Positions 41,784-51,916 of a stretch of DNA of 64,000 bases are shown piece after piece. Each line of letters starts with the position of its first letter. Position 1 is the stretch's first letter. The DNA is from Methylobacterium sp. AMS5 (lineage in GTDB: Bacteria; Pseudomonadota; Alphaproteobacteria; Rhizobiales; Beijerinckiaceae): contig NZ_CP006992.1 in assembly GCF_001542815.1 (NCBI RefSeq), forward strand, positions 124,001 to 188,000. The letters run 5' to 3'. Below the pieces are notes generated by a model. That model was not told the DNA's origin and ran no database searches. It saw nothing but the letters and a program-made list of their open reading frames with translations. The position numbers and the translations under genes are program-made.

Positions 41784-43031
41784 ATGGCGGCCTGCGGCCT
41801 CGATTTCGGCACGTCCAACACCACCCTCGGGATCGGCACGGGCGCCCGCCCGACCCTGGTGCCGCTGGAGGGGACGCACCGCACCCTGCCGAGCGCGATC
41901 TTCTTCGCACCCGGCCAGGAGGCGCAAATCGGGCGAGGGGCGATCGAGGCCTATGTCGAGGGCACGCCCGGCCGGCTGATGCGGGCGCTCAAGTCCGTGC
42001 TCGGCTCCCCCCTGATCGAGGAGACCACGCCGGTCGGGCGCGAGCGCATCCGCTTCCGCGACGTCATCGCCCGCTACCTCACCCAGGTGAAGGCGCGCGG
42101 CGAGGCGGAAGCCGGCGTCGAGCTCGACACCGTGGTGCATGGACGCCCGGTCCATTTCGTCGACAACGATCCGGCCGCTGACCGCAAGGCGGAAGACACG
42201 CTGCGCCAGATCGCCGAGAGCATCGGTTTCCGCCACGTCCGCTTCCAGTACGAGCCGATCGCGGCCGCGCTCGATTACGAGCGCACGGTGACGTCGGAGG
42301 AGATCGCGCTGATCGCCGATATCGGCGGCGGCACCTCGGACTTCTCCATCGTCCGGCTCTCGCCCGAGCGGCATCGGCGCGACGAGCGGGCCGAAGACAT
42401 TCTGGCCAATGACGGCATCCGCATCGGCGGCACCGATTTCGACCGGAACCTGAGCCTCGGCGCGGTGATGCCGCTCCTCGGCCTCGGGAGCCCGATGAAG
42501 CGTGCGGACCTCGCGGTGCCGAACGCCTATTTCCATGACCTCGCCACATGGTCGAGCATCAACCGGCTCTACAATCCCAAGACCCTGCGCGAGATCGACG
42601 AGGTGGTGCGCGATGCCGCCCGGCCGGAACTCGTGACCCGTTTGCGCACCGTCGTCGAAGCGGAGCGCGGGCATTCCCTCGCCATGGCGGTCGAGGGCGC
42701 CAAGATCGCCGCCTCCGATGCGGGGGCCGGCACGGTCGATCTCGAATGGGTCGAATCGGGCCTCGCGGCGGATGTCGATCGGGCACGGCTGGCCGGGCAT
42801 ACCGATGACCTCGCGCGTCGCATGGCGCAGCGGATCGGCCGCTGCCTCGATCAGGCCGGGCTGACGGCCGATCGGATCGACGCGCTGTTCCTCACCGGCG
42901 GCTCGACCGGTCTGCCGCATGTGCGCGCGGCGCTGACCGCCTGCGTGCCGGGCGCGCGGGTCGTCGATGGCGACACGTTCGGTTCGGTCGGCCTCGGCCT
43001 CACCCTGGAGGCGGCGCGGTTGGCGGCCTGA
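41784..43031 (+). CDS. Hsp70-like ATPase (YegD-type, no lid domain)
   Basis: A 415-residue protein with the actin/Hsp70 nucleotide-binding pattern: CGLDFGTSNTTLGI (residues 4-17), IADIGGGTSDFSIVRL (about 185), and LFLTGGSTGLPHVRAAL (about 370). It stops after the ATPase domain and has no canonical substrate-binding domain. Such YegD-like proteins are divergent Hsp70 homologues of unknown client range. The start follows 107 bp of spacer after the carboxypeptidase. It is unrelated to the accessory dnaK cluster. Confidence 0.85.
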   Translation: MAACGLDFGTSNTTLGIGTGARPTLVPLEGTHRTLPSAIFFAPGQEAQIGRGAIEAYVEGTPGRLMRALKSVLGSPLIEETTPVGRERIRFRDVIARYLTQVKARGEAEAGVELDTVVHGRPVHFVDNDPAADRKAEDTLRQIAESIGFRHVRFQYEPIAAALDYERTVTSEEIALIADIGGGTSDFSIVRLSPERHRRDERAEDILANDGIRIGGTDFDRNLSLGAVMPLLGLGSPMKRADLAVPNAYFHDLATWSSINRLYNPKTLREIDEVVRDAARPELVTRLRTVVEAERGHSLAMAVEGAKIAASDAGAGTVDLEWVESGLAADVDRARLAGHTDDLARRMAQRIGRCLDQAGLTADRIDALFLTGGSTGLPHVRAALTACVPGARVVDGDTFGSVGLGLTLEAARLAA

Positions 43032-43258
43032 GACACCGGTTCGGCGCCACTCGCCCTCCTGCTGCCCCCACTTTCGAGAGCGGCTTTCGCAGGGTGTGCA
43101 GACGGTCGGATCGATCCCGGCCGTTCACCGACGAGTGGAAGTGGTACCGGTGGCCAGGGCTCGCCGCCTCTGCGCGCCGAGGGATCGTTGGCAAGGATTC
43201 TGCCACGCAACCGGCCGCAGCGCTTTGCGCCGTCATCTCAGGGTGATAGCAGCGGCAC

Positions 43259-44680
43259 ATGAAGGGACGTCCACCACATCGCGGGTCCGGCGCAAAACGC
43301 GGACCCAGCGGGTTCGCGCCGCGTGCCGGCACGGGGCCGCGCACCTCCGCCAAAGACGCGGCGCAGCGCGCCGCCCGCAACCGCGGCGAGGACGCCGCCG
43401 AGCGCTCGCCCTGGGATGACGGCGCGGCGACTGAGGGCGCACCGCGCCCGAAGCGCGTGCCCGAAGCCGCCGCATCGAAGCCGGATGCGCCGCGCGCTCG
43501 CGCCAAAGCGCCGTCTGCCAAGCCCCCCTCTCCCAAGTCATCCTTCGCAAAGCCATCTTTCGCAAAGTCATCCGTGGCCAAGCCCGACCTGGCCAAGCCT
43601 GACCCGGCGAAGGCGCCGCCCGCGGAGGCCGTGGCCGGCCCGACGCGCCGCGAACAGCGGGCTGCGGCCTCGGCGACGCTGGCGAGCGGCGTGCAGACGC
43701 TGACTGTGGACCCCGACGAGGCCGGGATGCGCATCGACCGCTTTCTCGGCGCGCGCTTTCCGCAGCTTCCCTTCACCCGCGTGCAGAGCATCGTCCGCAA
43801 GGGCGAGCTGCGGGTCGATGGCAAGCGCGCCAAGCCGAGTGACCGGCTGGAGCCGGGTTCGAGCGTGCGGGTGCCGCCGCTCAAGCTCGACCAGCCGACC
43901 GAAAGGCCGCGCAGCGCCGCCAAGATCGACGGGGACGCCGAGTTTCTGCGTTCGCTGATCCTCTACGAGGATGCGGACATGATGATCCTCAACAAGCCGT
44001 TCGGCCTCGCGGTGCAAGGCGGCTCGGGCACGGTGCGCCACGTCGACGGCCTGCTGGAGGCGCTGACCGGGCCGGACGGGCAGCGCCCACGCCTCGTCCA
44101 CCGCCTCGACAAGGACACGGCGGGCTGCCTGATCGTCGCCAAGACGCGTCTGGCGGCCGCGACTTTGGCTAAAAGCTTCCGCTCCCGCGCCGCGCGCAAG
44201 ATCTACTGGGCGCTGGTGGCGGGCGTGCCCCGCACCCGCCAGGGCCGGGTCTCGACCTATCTCGTCAAGGACGAGCCGACCGATGCCGATGCGCGGATGC
44301 GCGTCGCCAAACACGGCGACGAGGGCGCCAGCCACGCGCTCACCTACTACGCCACGGTCGATCAGGCGGCGCAGAAGCTGGCATGGCTGTCGCTGAAACC
44401 CGTCACCGGGCGGACGCACCAGTTGCGGGCCCACGCCGCGCATATCGGCCACCCGATCGTCGGCGACCCGAAATATTTCGACGTGGAGAATTGGGAGCTG
44501 CCCGGCGGCATTCAGAACCGCCTGCACCTTCTCGCCCGCCGCATCGTGATCCCGCATCCGCGCACCGGCCAGCCGGTCGATGTCAGCGCCCCGCTGCCGC
44601 CGCACATGGCGCAGAGCTGGAACCTGCTCGGATTCGATAGCGCCCGCTACGACCCGATCGTCGAAGCGCCGGAAGCCTGA
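43259..44680 (+). CDS. RluC/RluD-family pseudouridine synthase with long disordered N-terminus
   Basis: A 473-residue protein. The first 140 residues are Ala/Pro/Lys/Arg-rich and include imperfect repeats of a SFAKP/SVAKP type (about 92-118). An S4 RNA-binding domain follows (MRIDRFLGARFPQLPFTRVQS, split around 157-178), then the catalytic domain with HRLDKDTAGCLIVAKT (Asp nucleophile), KPVTGRTHQLRAHAAHIGHP and GDPKYF. It modifies uridines of 23S rRNA, likely the RluC type. Its N-terminal tail is longer than in E. coli enzymes. Confidence 0.92.
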   Translation: MKGRPPHRGSGAKRGPSGFAPRAGTGPRTSAKDAAQRAARNRGEDAAERSPWDDGAATEGAPRPKRVPEAAASKPDAPRARAKAPSAKPPSPKSSFAKPSFAKSSVAKPDLAKPDPAKAPPAEAVAGPTRREQRAAASATLASGVQTLTVDPDEAGMRIDRFLGARFPQLPFTRVQSIVRKGELRVDGKRAKPSDRLEPGSSVRVPPLKLDQPTERPRSAAKIDGDAEFLRSLILYEDADMMILNKPFGLAVQGGSGTVRHVDGLLEALTGPDGQRPRLVHRLDKDTAGCLIVAKTRLAAATLAKSFRSRAARKIYWALVAGVPRTRQGRVSTYLVKDEPTDADARMRVAKHGDEGASHALTYYATVDQAAQKLAWLSLKPVTGRTHQLRAHAAHIGHPIVGDPKYFDVENWELPGGIQNRLHLLARRIVIPHPRTGQPVDVSAPLPPHMAQSWNLLGFDSARYDPIVEAPEA

Positions 44681-44920
44681 AACGATCCGAGGCGCTTCAC
44701 GAAAGCGAGGAGCGCCTTGGAACATGGGCCTGTTGCCATAACTCTTGCTTCGTCAGTCCGCCGCGTGGACGAGGACACCGCGAGGTGCTTCTATCGGCAC
44801 CGCGTTCAGACCCGGATCCCGTTGCCGAAGTTCGAATCGACGGGCTGAGGCATTGGGCGCCGCCGGGACTGTTGAAGCCCTTTGCCTGCCACGGGCCGAT
44901 ACAACGAGGTTCAGGATCGC

Positions 44921-45283
44921 ATGAGGCCCGTCACCCTGTTGTCCGTCGCGTTGGCCGGCCTACTCTGCGCCGCTGCGCCGGCTGGTGCGGCACCTCCCGC
45001 CGATGGCGCGCCGGGGCAACCCCAAGGACAATCGCCGGGGCAGCCCCAAGGCGCATCCGACAAGGCGGCTCCTCCCCCGGCTCAGGCGGCACCGGCGGCG
45101 CGCCCTCCGGGCCAGGGCATACGGGCCTCGGAGCGCCGACGCCGCATCTCCTACGCCGCGTGCAACCGCGAATCGCACCGCCGCAGGTTGTCCGGCGGCG
45201 TCCGCCGACGCTTCCTCGTTCGCTGCCGCCTCGGTTACGAGCGGCGCCCGGCCTCGCAGCCGGCGCCTGCTCGCAGGCCATGA
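44921..45283 (+). CDS. Small exported protein with PsiF-like repeat
   Basis: A 120-residue protein from ATG 44921: signal peptide (LLSVALAGLLCAAAPAGA), a Pro/Gln/Gly-rich linker with a duplicated GQPQGQSPGQPQGAS segment, then ISYAACNRESHRRRLSGG and RRRFLVRCRLGY. The C-N-x...L-x-G-x-x-R-x-x-F-x-x-x-C spacing matches one PsiF repeat, a family of small periplasmic proteins of unknown role. It ends 19 bp before the HAD gene. Confidence 0.65.
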   Translation: MRPVTLLSVALAGLLCAAAPAGAAPPADGAPGQPQGQSPGQPQGASDKAAPPPAQAAPAARPPGQGIRASERRRRISYAACNRESHRRRLSGGVRRRFLVRCRLGYERRPASQPAPARRP

Positions 45284-45302
45284 GCCACGGGATGCTCCGG
45301 CC

Positions 45303-46004
45303 GTGCTCAAGCTGATCGTCTTCGATGTCGATGGCACCCTCATCGACAGCCAGCACCTGATCGTGGAGGCGCAGCACCGCGCCTTCTCCGAGCATGGCCT
45401 GGTCGCGCCCCCGCGCAAGGAGGCGCTGTCCGTCGTCGGGCTGTCCCTGCCCGAAGCGTTCCGTCGCCTCGTCGGCGAGGCCGGGCCGATCGAATCGCTC
45501 TCGCACAGCTATCGCAAGGCGTTCCAGGCGCTGCGGATCGATCCCGACTATGCGGAGCCGCTGTTTCCGGGAATGGCCGAGTTGGTCGAGCGCCTGCACC
45601 GCCGCGACGACATCCAGCTCGGCATCGCGACCGGCAAGTCGCGCCGGGGCGTCGATCATCTCGTGGACAAGTATGGCTGGGAGCGCTGGTTCGCCACGAT
45701 CCAGACCGCCGACGACGCCCCCTCCAAGCCCGATCCGGCCATGCTGCTTCAGGCCATGGCCGAGACCGGCGCCGAACCGTCGATGACCGTGATGATCGGC
45801 GACACGACCTTCGATATGATGATGGCCAGGAGCGCGAGCGTGGCCGCCATCGGCGTCGGCTGGGGCTACCATACCCCCGGCGCCCTGTTCAGCGCGGGTG
45901 CGGTCACGGTCGTCGATTCGGCTGCGACCTTGAGCGACCTGTTCTCCGGCCCCCTGGACGGTTCGCAGCCCGGCCCGGTGACGGAACGGCTCGCGACCCA
46001 ATAG
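45303..46004 (+). CDS. HAD-superfamily phosphatase (Gph-like)
   Basis: A 233-residue HAD hydrolase starting at GTG 45303. Motif I is FDVDGTLIDS (residues 7-16), motif II IATGKSRRG, motif III Lys in APSKPDPAML, and motif IV MIGDTTFDMMMA. The helical cap domain lies between motifs I and II. It resembles phosphoglycolate phosphatase and pyrophosphatase-like enzymes; the exact substrate cannot be told. It lies between rluC-type and ATP12 genes, an order common in alphaproteobacteria. Confidence 0.88.
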   Translation: MLKLIVFDVDGTLIDSQHLIVEAQHRAFSEHGLVAPPRKEALSVVGLSLPEAFRRLVGEAGPIESLSHSYRKAFQALRIDPDYAEPLFPGMAELVERLHRRDDIQLGIATGKSRRGVDHLVDKYGWERWFATIQTADDAPSKPDPAMLLQAMAETGAEPSMTVMIGDTTFDMMMARSASVAAIGVGWGYHTPGALFSAGAVTVVDSAATLSDLFSGPLDGSQPGPVTERLATQ

Positions 46005-46064
46005 GCGCATCCTCCGCCGCGCCGGAGACTCGCGCGAGGCGATGAGAAATCCTATCTGCGGACC

Positions 46065-46868
46065 ATGAGCACTTCAGGCGACGACGTCACCCGTGATTGG
46101 CTGGCCGAACCCGGCGAGGACGGAAAGCCCGACCGCGTCCAGGCCTCTCGCGCCGGTACGGGGCCGACGCTGCCGAAGCGCTTCTACGCGCAGGCCGGCC
46201 TCGCGGAGACCGAGGGCGGCTTCCGCCTCGTCCTCGACGGGCGCGGTGCCAACACACCGGGCCGCCGGCCGCTGATGGTGCCCGATCGGGTGCTGGGCGA
46301 CGCGCTCGCGGCGGAATGGGAGGCGCAAGTGAAAGTGATCGACCCGCGCACCATGCCGCTGACCCGCCTCGTCAACACCACGATCGACGGCGTGGTCGAG
46401 CGCCGCGCCGCGGTCGCGGAGGATCTCGCCGCCTTTGCCGGCACCGATCTCGTGGCCTACCGGGCCGGCTCGCCCGAACGCCTCGTCGCCGTTCAGGCGG
46501 AGGCCTGGGACCCGCTCGTGGCTTGGGTGGCCGAGACGCTCGGCGCGCGGCTTTTCCTCGCCGAGGGGGTGATGCATGTCGAGCAGCCGGAGGGTTCGGT
46601 CGCCGCGTTGCGCGCCGCAATCGAGGCGGTGGACGACCCGTTCCGCCTCGCGGCCCTCCACACACTCACGACACTGACCGGCTCGCTCGTGATCGCGCTC
46701 GCCGTTCTGCACGGCCGTCTGAGCGCGGACGACGCTTGGGCGGCGGCACATGTGGACGAGACCTATCAAGCGGGCGTCTGGGGGCGCGACGCGGAGGCCG
46801 AAGCGCGCCTCGCCCACCGCCGTGCGGAATTCGAGACCGCGGCGATGGTGGCGCAGCGACCCAATTGA
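46065..46868 (+). CDS. ATP12-family F1-ATPase assembly chaperone
   Basis: A 267-residue ATP12 homologue. Typical features are PKRFYAQAGLAETEGGFRLVLDGR, then PGRRPLMVPDRVLGDALAAEWEAQ, RTMPLTRLVNTTIDGV and the C-terminal LAVLHGRLSADDAWAAAHVDE (each as a short stretch). ATP12 helps the alpha subunit of F1-ATPase to fold, and is found in mitochondria and alphaproteobacteria. The start follows 60 bp after the HAD gene. Confidence 0.92.
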   Translation: MSTSGDDVTRDWLAEPGEDGKPDRVQASRAGTGPTLPKRFYAQAGLAETEGGFRLVLDGRGANTPGRRPLMVPDRVLGDALAAEWEAQVKVIDPRTMPLTRLVNTTIDGVVERRAAVAEDLAAFAGTDLVAYRAGSPERLVAVQAEAWDPLVAWVAETLGARLFLAEGVMHVEQPEGSVAALRAAIEAVDDPFRLAALHTLTTLTGSLVIALAVLHGRLSADDAWAAAHVDETYQAGVWGRDAEAEARLAHRRAEFETAAMVAQRPN

Positions 46869-47041
46869 GTGGCCGCGAGCATACGAATCATGCGGTAGCG
46901 ATCACTGATAAGGCACGATGCCTCTTCTTCGATCGATTATAATAACCTGCCGTTATCAAGTCGAAGTGTAACTTCGGCGCACTATCGGGTTGGCCTGTTC
47001 CTGTTCCATTTTTGGCGTCGTCCAACTCTTGGAGACGAACC

Positions 47042-47179
47042 GTGCCGACCCTTCGACTCAACACCCGGCGGATCGCCCTTGCCACCATCACGGCCGTGCT
47101 TACCCTGAGCGCCGCCGCCTGCGCGACCAAACCCCCGCCCGCACCGGTCGAGCCGGCGCCGCTGATCAAGAAGGGCTGA
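47042..47179 (+). CDS. Very small lipoprotein (45 residues)
   Basis: A GTG-initiated frame after TTGGAGACGAACC encodes a short signal (RIALATITAVLTLSAAAC) with a lipobox ending in Cys at about residue 27, then TKPPPAPVEPAPLIKKG. The mature peptide is only about 19 residues and Pro-rich, like other tiny lipoproteins of unknown role. It lies between an AT-rich likely promoter (46900-46980) and a hairpin. The evidence is a plausible RBS, a clean lipobox and coding-like codons. Confidence 0.6.
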   Translation: MPTLRLNTRRIALATITAVLTLSAAACATKPPPAPVEPAPLIKKG

Positions 47180-47219
47180 GGACGCGCGTTCGTCCGTAGC
47201 GAATGGTCTGAGCGCGCGC

Positions 47220-47243
47220 GGCCCCAGCCTTCGGGCCGGGGCC
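47220..47243. terminator. GC-rich hairpin after the small lipoprotein gene
   Basis: GGCCCCAGCC and GGCCGGGGCC flank a TTCG tetraloop, with one mispair in the stem. No T-run follows. It probably ends the tiny lipoprotein transcript. Confidence 0.6.
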
Positions 47244-47465
47244 ACCATCTCAACCGCGAAGCACGCGGATTGGCCGCGGTCGAGCATCGGCCCGAACGGT
47301 GACCACCGGCGTTCGGAAGAAAGGACGATGCGCTCGCCGCGTCGCCGGCCGTTTCCGAGGGCGGGAACGCGTGCTAAGGGCGATCGATCGATGCAAGGTC
47401 AAGCTCTTACGCTTTGACCTGTATTCAAAAAACGATTTCGATCCCCAGGGAGTCTCGCCAGCACC

Positions 47466-48998
47466 ATGAAGGACATTCTCGAGAAGCTTGAGGAGCGTCG
47501 CGCACAGGCCCGTCTCGGCGGCGGGGAAAAGCGGCTCGAGGCGCAGCACAAGCGCGGCAAGCTCACGGCGCGCGAGCGCATCGAACTCCTGCTCGACCAT
47601 GGGTCGTTCGAGGAGTTCGACATGTTCGTGCAGCACCGCTCCACCGATTTCGGCATGGAGAAGCAGAAGATCCCCGGCGACGGCGTCGTCACCGGCTGGG
47701 GCACCGTGAACGGGCGCACCGTCTTCCTGTTCTCGAAGGACTTCACGGTGTTCGGCGGCTCGCTCTCCGAGGCGCACGCGGCCAAGATCGTCAAGGTTCA
47801 GGATATGGCGCTGAAGATGCGCGCGCCGATCATCGGCATCTTCGATGCCGGCGGCGCCCGCATCCAAGAGGGCGTGGCGGCGCTCGGCGGCTACGGCGAG
47901 GTGTTCCGCCGCAACGTCGCGGCGTCCGGCGTGATCCCGCAGATCTCGGTCATCATGGGGCCGTGCGCGGGCGGCGACGTCTACTCGCCGGCCATGACCG
48001 ACTTCATCTTCATGGTGCGCGATACGAGCTACATGTTCGTGACCGGCCCCGACGTGGTGAAGACCGTCACCAACGAGGTCGTGACCGCCGAGGAACTCGG
48101 TGGCGCCAAGGTCCACACCTCGAAGTCCTCGATCGCCGACGGTTCGTTCGAGAACGATGTCGAGGCGATCCTCCAGATCCGCCGGTTGCTCGACTTCCTG
48201 CCCGCCAACAACATCGAGGGCGTGCCGGAGATCGAGAGCTTCGACGACGTCAACCGCCTCGACAAGTCGCTCGACACGCTGATCCCGGACAACCCGAACA
48301 AGCCCTACGACATGGGCGAGCTGATCCGCCGCGTCGTGGACGAGGGCGACTTCTTCGAGATCCAGGCGGCCTATGCCCGCAACATCATCACCGGCTTCGG
48401 CCGCGTCGAGGGCCGTACCGTCGGTTTCGTCGCCAACCAGCCGCTTGTGCTGGCCGGCGTGCTCGATTCGGACGCCTCCCGCAAGGCGGCCCGCTTCGTG
48501 CGCTTCTGCAACGCCTTCTCGATCCCGATCGTCACCTTCGTCGACGTTCCGGGCTTCCTGCCGGGCACGGCGCAGGAATATGGCGGCCTGATCAAGCACG
48601 GCGCCAAGCTGCTCTTCGCCTACAGCCAGGCAACGGTGCCGCTCGTCACCATCATCACCCGCAAGGCCTTCGGCGGCGCCTATGACGTCATGGCCTCCAA
48701 GCATGTCGGCGCCGACCTGAACTACGCGTGGCCGACGGCGCAGATCGCGGTGATGGGCGCCAAGGGAGCGGTCGAGATCATCTTCCGCGCCGAGATCGGC
48801 GATGCGGACAAGATCGCCGAGCGGACGAAGGAATATGAGGACCGCTTCCTATCGCCCTTCGTGGCAGCCGAGCGCGGCTACATCGACGAGGTGATCATGC
48901 CCCACTCCACCCGCAAGCGGATCGCCCGGGCGCTCGGGATGCTGCGCACCAAGGAGATGGAGCAGCCCTGGAAGAAGCACGACAACATCCCGCTCTGA
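47466..48998 (+). CDS. pccB: Propionyl-CoA carboxylase beta subunit
   Basis: A 510-residue carboxyltransferase subunit. Signatures include [17 protein letters not shown] (about residue 162), [14 protein letters not shown] for the N-terminal oxyanion hole, and [19 protein letters not shown] for the C-terminal one. The length and [16 protein letters not shown] fit propionyl-CoA rather than acetyl-CoA carboxylase. It carboxylates propionyl-CoA to methylmalonyl-CoA with a biotin-carrying alpha subunit that is not in this window. It belongs to the same assimilatory network as ccr and meaA. A good terminator follows. Confidence 0.95.
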   Translation: MKDILEKLEERRAQARLGGGEKRLEAQHKRGKLTARERIELLLDHGSFEEFDMFVQHRSTDFGMEKQKIPGDGVVTGWGTVNGRTVFLFSKDFTVFGGSLSEAHAAKIVKVQDMALKMRAPIIGIFDAGGARIQEGVAALGGYGEVFRRNVAASGVIPQISVIMGPCAGGDVYSPAMTDFIFMVRDTSYMFVTGPDVVKTVTNEVVTAEELGGAKVHTSKSSIADGSFENDVEAILQIRRLLDFLPANNIEGVPEIESFDDVNRLDKSLDTLIPDNPNKPYDMGELIRRVVDEGDFFEIQAAYARNIITGFGRVEGRTVGFVANQPLVLAGVLDSDASRKAARFVRFCNAFSIPIVTFVDVPGFLPGTAQEYGGLIKHGAKLLFAYSQATVPLVTIITRKAFGGAYDVMASKHVGADLNYAWPTAQIAVMGAKGAVEIIFRAEIGDADKIAERTKEYEDRFLSPFVAAERGYIDEVIMPHSTRKRIARALGMLRTKEMEQPWKKHDNIPL

Positions 48999-49015
48999 CA
49001 GCGGGATCCACGGCG

Positions 49016-49042
49016 GGCCGTCCTTCGGGGCGGCCTTTTTTA
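49016..49042 (+). terminator. Intrinsic terminator of pccB
   Basis: GGCCGTCC and GGGCGGCC around a TTCG loop are followed by a run of six T (49036-49041). This is a classic rho-independent terminator 18 bp after the pccB stop. Confidence 0.93.
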
Positions 49043-49059
49043 TTCGAGGGGCGTCCGGT

Positions 49060-49614
49060 CTATCCGAAGTTGCCGGCGCGGCTTGTCGCCAATTCCGGCT
49101 TGCCGGCGATCAGCCGACGCTTGAGCCGCGTCAGTGCCTCGCGCTGCAGCTCGCTCGGAGCGGAATGGGCGGAGGCGACCTTCGTCAGCATGTCGACGAG
49201 TTGCATCCGCTCCTCGCCCGTCAGCTTTTCGCGAAACAGCGGCAGCAGCGGGTCGGCGACGAGTGAGAACGGGAGGCGCTCCTGCGTGTAGCGCCACGCC
49301 CGCTCGAAGGTCGCGGAGATCGTCTGGATCTCCAGCGGCTTTTCCATGAGTTCGAGGATGCGGGTCTTCTCGGACGCCGTGATCGGGCTGCCGGTCCGCA
49401 CGATCTGGATCATCAGGATGACGGCTGCGAGCCGCACGTCGTTCACCCGCTGCAACGGTGTCCCGACGAAATTCGCGAAGGCCGACTTCGCCTTGCGCTG
49501 AAGTCCCTTGGTGTCCTGATCGATTTCTTTGAGCTGCTTGACCGCGTAATGGGCCCGCAGAAGCCAGATCAAAACGCTGACGATGACGGCGGTGAAAATG
49601 ATGAGGATCGGCAA
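49060..49614 (-). CDS. Membrane-anchored TerB-like protein
   Basis: A 184-residue protein with one N-terminal membrane helix (ILIIFTAVIVSVLIWLL) and a helical cytoplasmic domain. RLAAVILMIQIVRTGSPITASEKTRILELMEK (across residues 60-92) resembles the TerB helical fold, which in tellurite-resistance relatives binds metal. The likeness is partial, so the family assignment is tentative. It is convergent with pccB across the terminator. Confidence 0.65.
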   Translation of the reverse strand: MPILIIFTAVIVSVLIWLLRAHYAVKQLKEIDQDTKGLQRKAKSAFANFVGTPLQRVNDVRLAAVILMIQIVRTGSPITASEKTRILELMEKPLEIQTISATFERAWRYTQERLPFSLVADPLLPLFREKLTGEERMQLVDMLTKVASAHSAPSELQREALTRLKRRLIAGKPELATSRAGNFG

Positions 49615-49752
49615 CAGGCGGTCTCCGCAAACTCATAAATGATGCGAATCGCCGCGTAACCCACCACGCAGACGTGCACGCGTCAAATGCCCGCCGATGG
49701 CGGCATGGACACTGTTTGTGAAGAGAACGACCGATGTATCGTGGAGGGCTGG

Positions 49753-49827
49753 TGGTGGGCGCGACAGGGATCGAACCTGTGACCCTTCGCGTGTGAAGCG
49801 AATGCTCTCCCGCTGAGCTACGCACCC
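49753..49827 (-). tRNA. tRNA-Val (CAC)
   Basis: Seventy-five nucleotides with encoded CCA (49753-49755). The acceptor GGGTGCG pairs with CGCGCCC with one G-T pair. The anticodon stem TTCGC/GCGAA encloses loop TTCACAC, giving anticodon CAC for GUG. The T-loop is GGTTCGATCC. Confidence 0.95.
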
Positions 49828-50014
49828 AAGCACCCAGCGTGCCGCCGCGGGTGGGCGGCACGGGCGTCGCTGTGGCGACGGAGGGCCGTATACGCCGAGG
49901 CCGGGCGCTCGGCAAGCGGGTTCCGCAAGGCGGCGACAGAAACGTGACCGTGAGAGGGTGAGGACGATGTCACCCACCCCGCTTGTCCCAGGCGGCCGGG
50001 TCGGCTAGACGAGC

Positions 50015-50033
50015 GTACCGTACGGTACGGTAC
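50015..50033. promoter_or_regulatory. Palindromic operator upstream of TetR gene
   Basis: GTACCGTACGGTAC (50015-50028) is a perfect 14-bp palindrome, and GTAC is repeated again to 50033. It lies 17-36 bp before the tetR-type start, a position suited to autorepression. Confidence 0.75.
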
Positions 50034-50050
50034 TGCTCAGCAACCGGATC

Positions 50051-50698
50051 ATGCAGGCGAGCCCCTTCATCACCGACGAGCTTTCGGCCGAAACACCCAC
50101 CCCGCGCCAGCAGGCAGTGCTGGATGCCGCGTTGGCGCTGATGGTCGATGGACGTGATCCGCTCACCATGGACGCGGTGGCGCGCCGGGCGAGCTGCTCG
50201 AAAGAGACGCTCTATCGCTGGTTCGGCGACCGTGACGGCCTGCTCACCGCGACCGTGCGCTGGCAGGCCTCGCGCGTCCATGCCGGCCGCTACGTCGTGA
50301 GCGGGCTGGATGCCGTCGCCTTGCGCAAGAATCTCCTCGATTTCGCCGAGAGCTGGCTCGCGGTCATTGCCAGCCCGACCTCGGTCGCGCTCAACCGCAT
50401 CGCCATCGCCGATGCGGGGTCCCGCAAGAGCAATCTCGGCGGCATCGTGCTGGCCAACGGCCGCTTCGCCATCGGCGAGCGGGTGAAGCCGGTGTTGGAG
50501 GCGGGCCGCGCGGCCGGACTTCTCGCCTTCGATGACAGCGAGGCGGCCTTCCGGACCTTCTTCGGTCTGGTCGGCCGCGATATTCAGATCCGACTTCTTC
50601 TCGGCGGCGCGCTCGATCTCGACGCCGCCGGGATCCGGAGCGACGCGGCCCGTGCCGTCGAGCAGTTCCTGGCCCTTTACGGCCGGGCGAAACCCTGA
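50051..50698 (+). CDS. TetR/AcrR-family transcriptional regulator
   Basis: A 215-residue TetR. The N-terminal HTH reads VLDAALALMVDGRDPLTMDAV followed by RRASCSKETLYRWFGDRDGLL, the recognition helix and hydrophobic turn typical of the family. The C-terminal ligand domain resembles the TetR_C (AefR-like) group. It lies 33 bp before ilvC in the same direction and could be co-transcribed with it. The palindrome just upstream suggests autoregulation. The ligand is unknown. Confidence 0.9.
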   Translation: MQASPFITDELSAETPTPRQQAVLDAALALMVDGRDPLTMDAVARRASCSKETLYRWFGDRDGLLTATVRWQASRVHAGRYVVSGLDAVALRKNLLDFAESWLAVIASPTSVALNRIAIADAGSRKSNLGGIVLANGRFAIGERVKPVLEAGRAAGLLAFDDSEAAFRTFFGLVGRDIQIRLLLGGALDLDAAGIRSDAARAVEQFLALYGRAKP

Positions 50699-51751
<1,053 letters not shown>

Positions 51752-51800
51752 CCTTTCCGGACTCGGAGACCGGGCTGCCCCGGCCTCCGCCACGATGACG

Positions 51801-51834
51801 AAGGCCGGTTCGCGCGAGCGTGACCGGCCTTTTT
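51801..51834 (+). terminator. Intrinsic terminator of ilvC
   Basis: AAGGCCGGT and ACCGGCCTT form the stem around a GC-rich loop, followed by TTTTT ending at 51834. It is rho-independent and lies about 50 bp after the ilvC stop. Confidence 0.92.
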
Positions 51835-51916
51835 CGCGGCCCCGTTTGCGGCATTGGATCTTTGCCTTAAACGCTCCCCGAGGAGGCCCGAGCAACGGGC
51901 CCCGGAGGAGACGCAG

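Noticed and set aside
43514..43620. Possible CRISPR-like short repeats
   Set aside because: These are imperfect repeats coding for FAKP-type residues in the pseudouridine synthase tail, with no spacers and no cas genes nearby.
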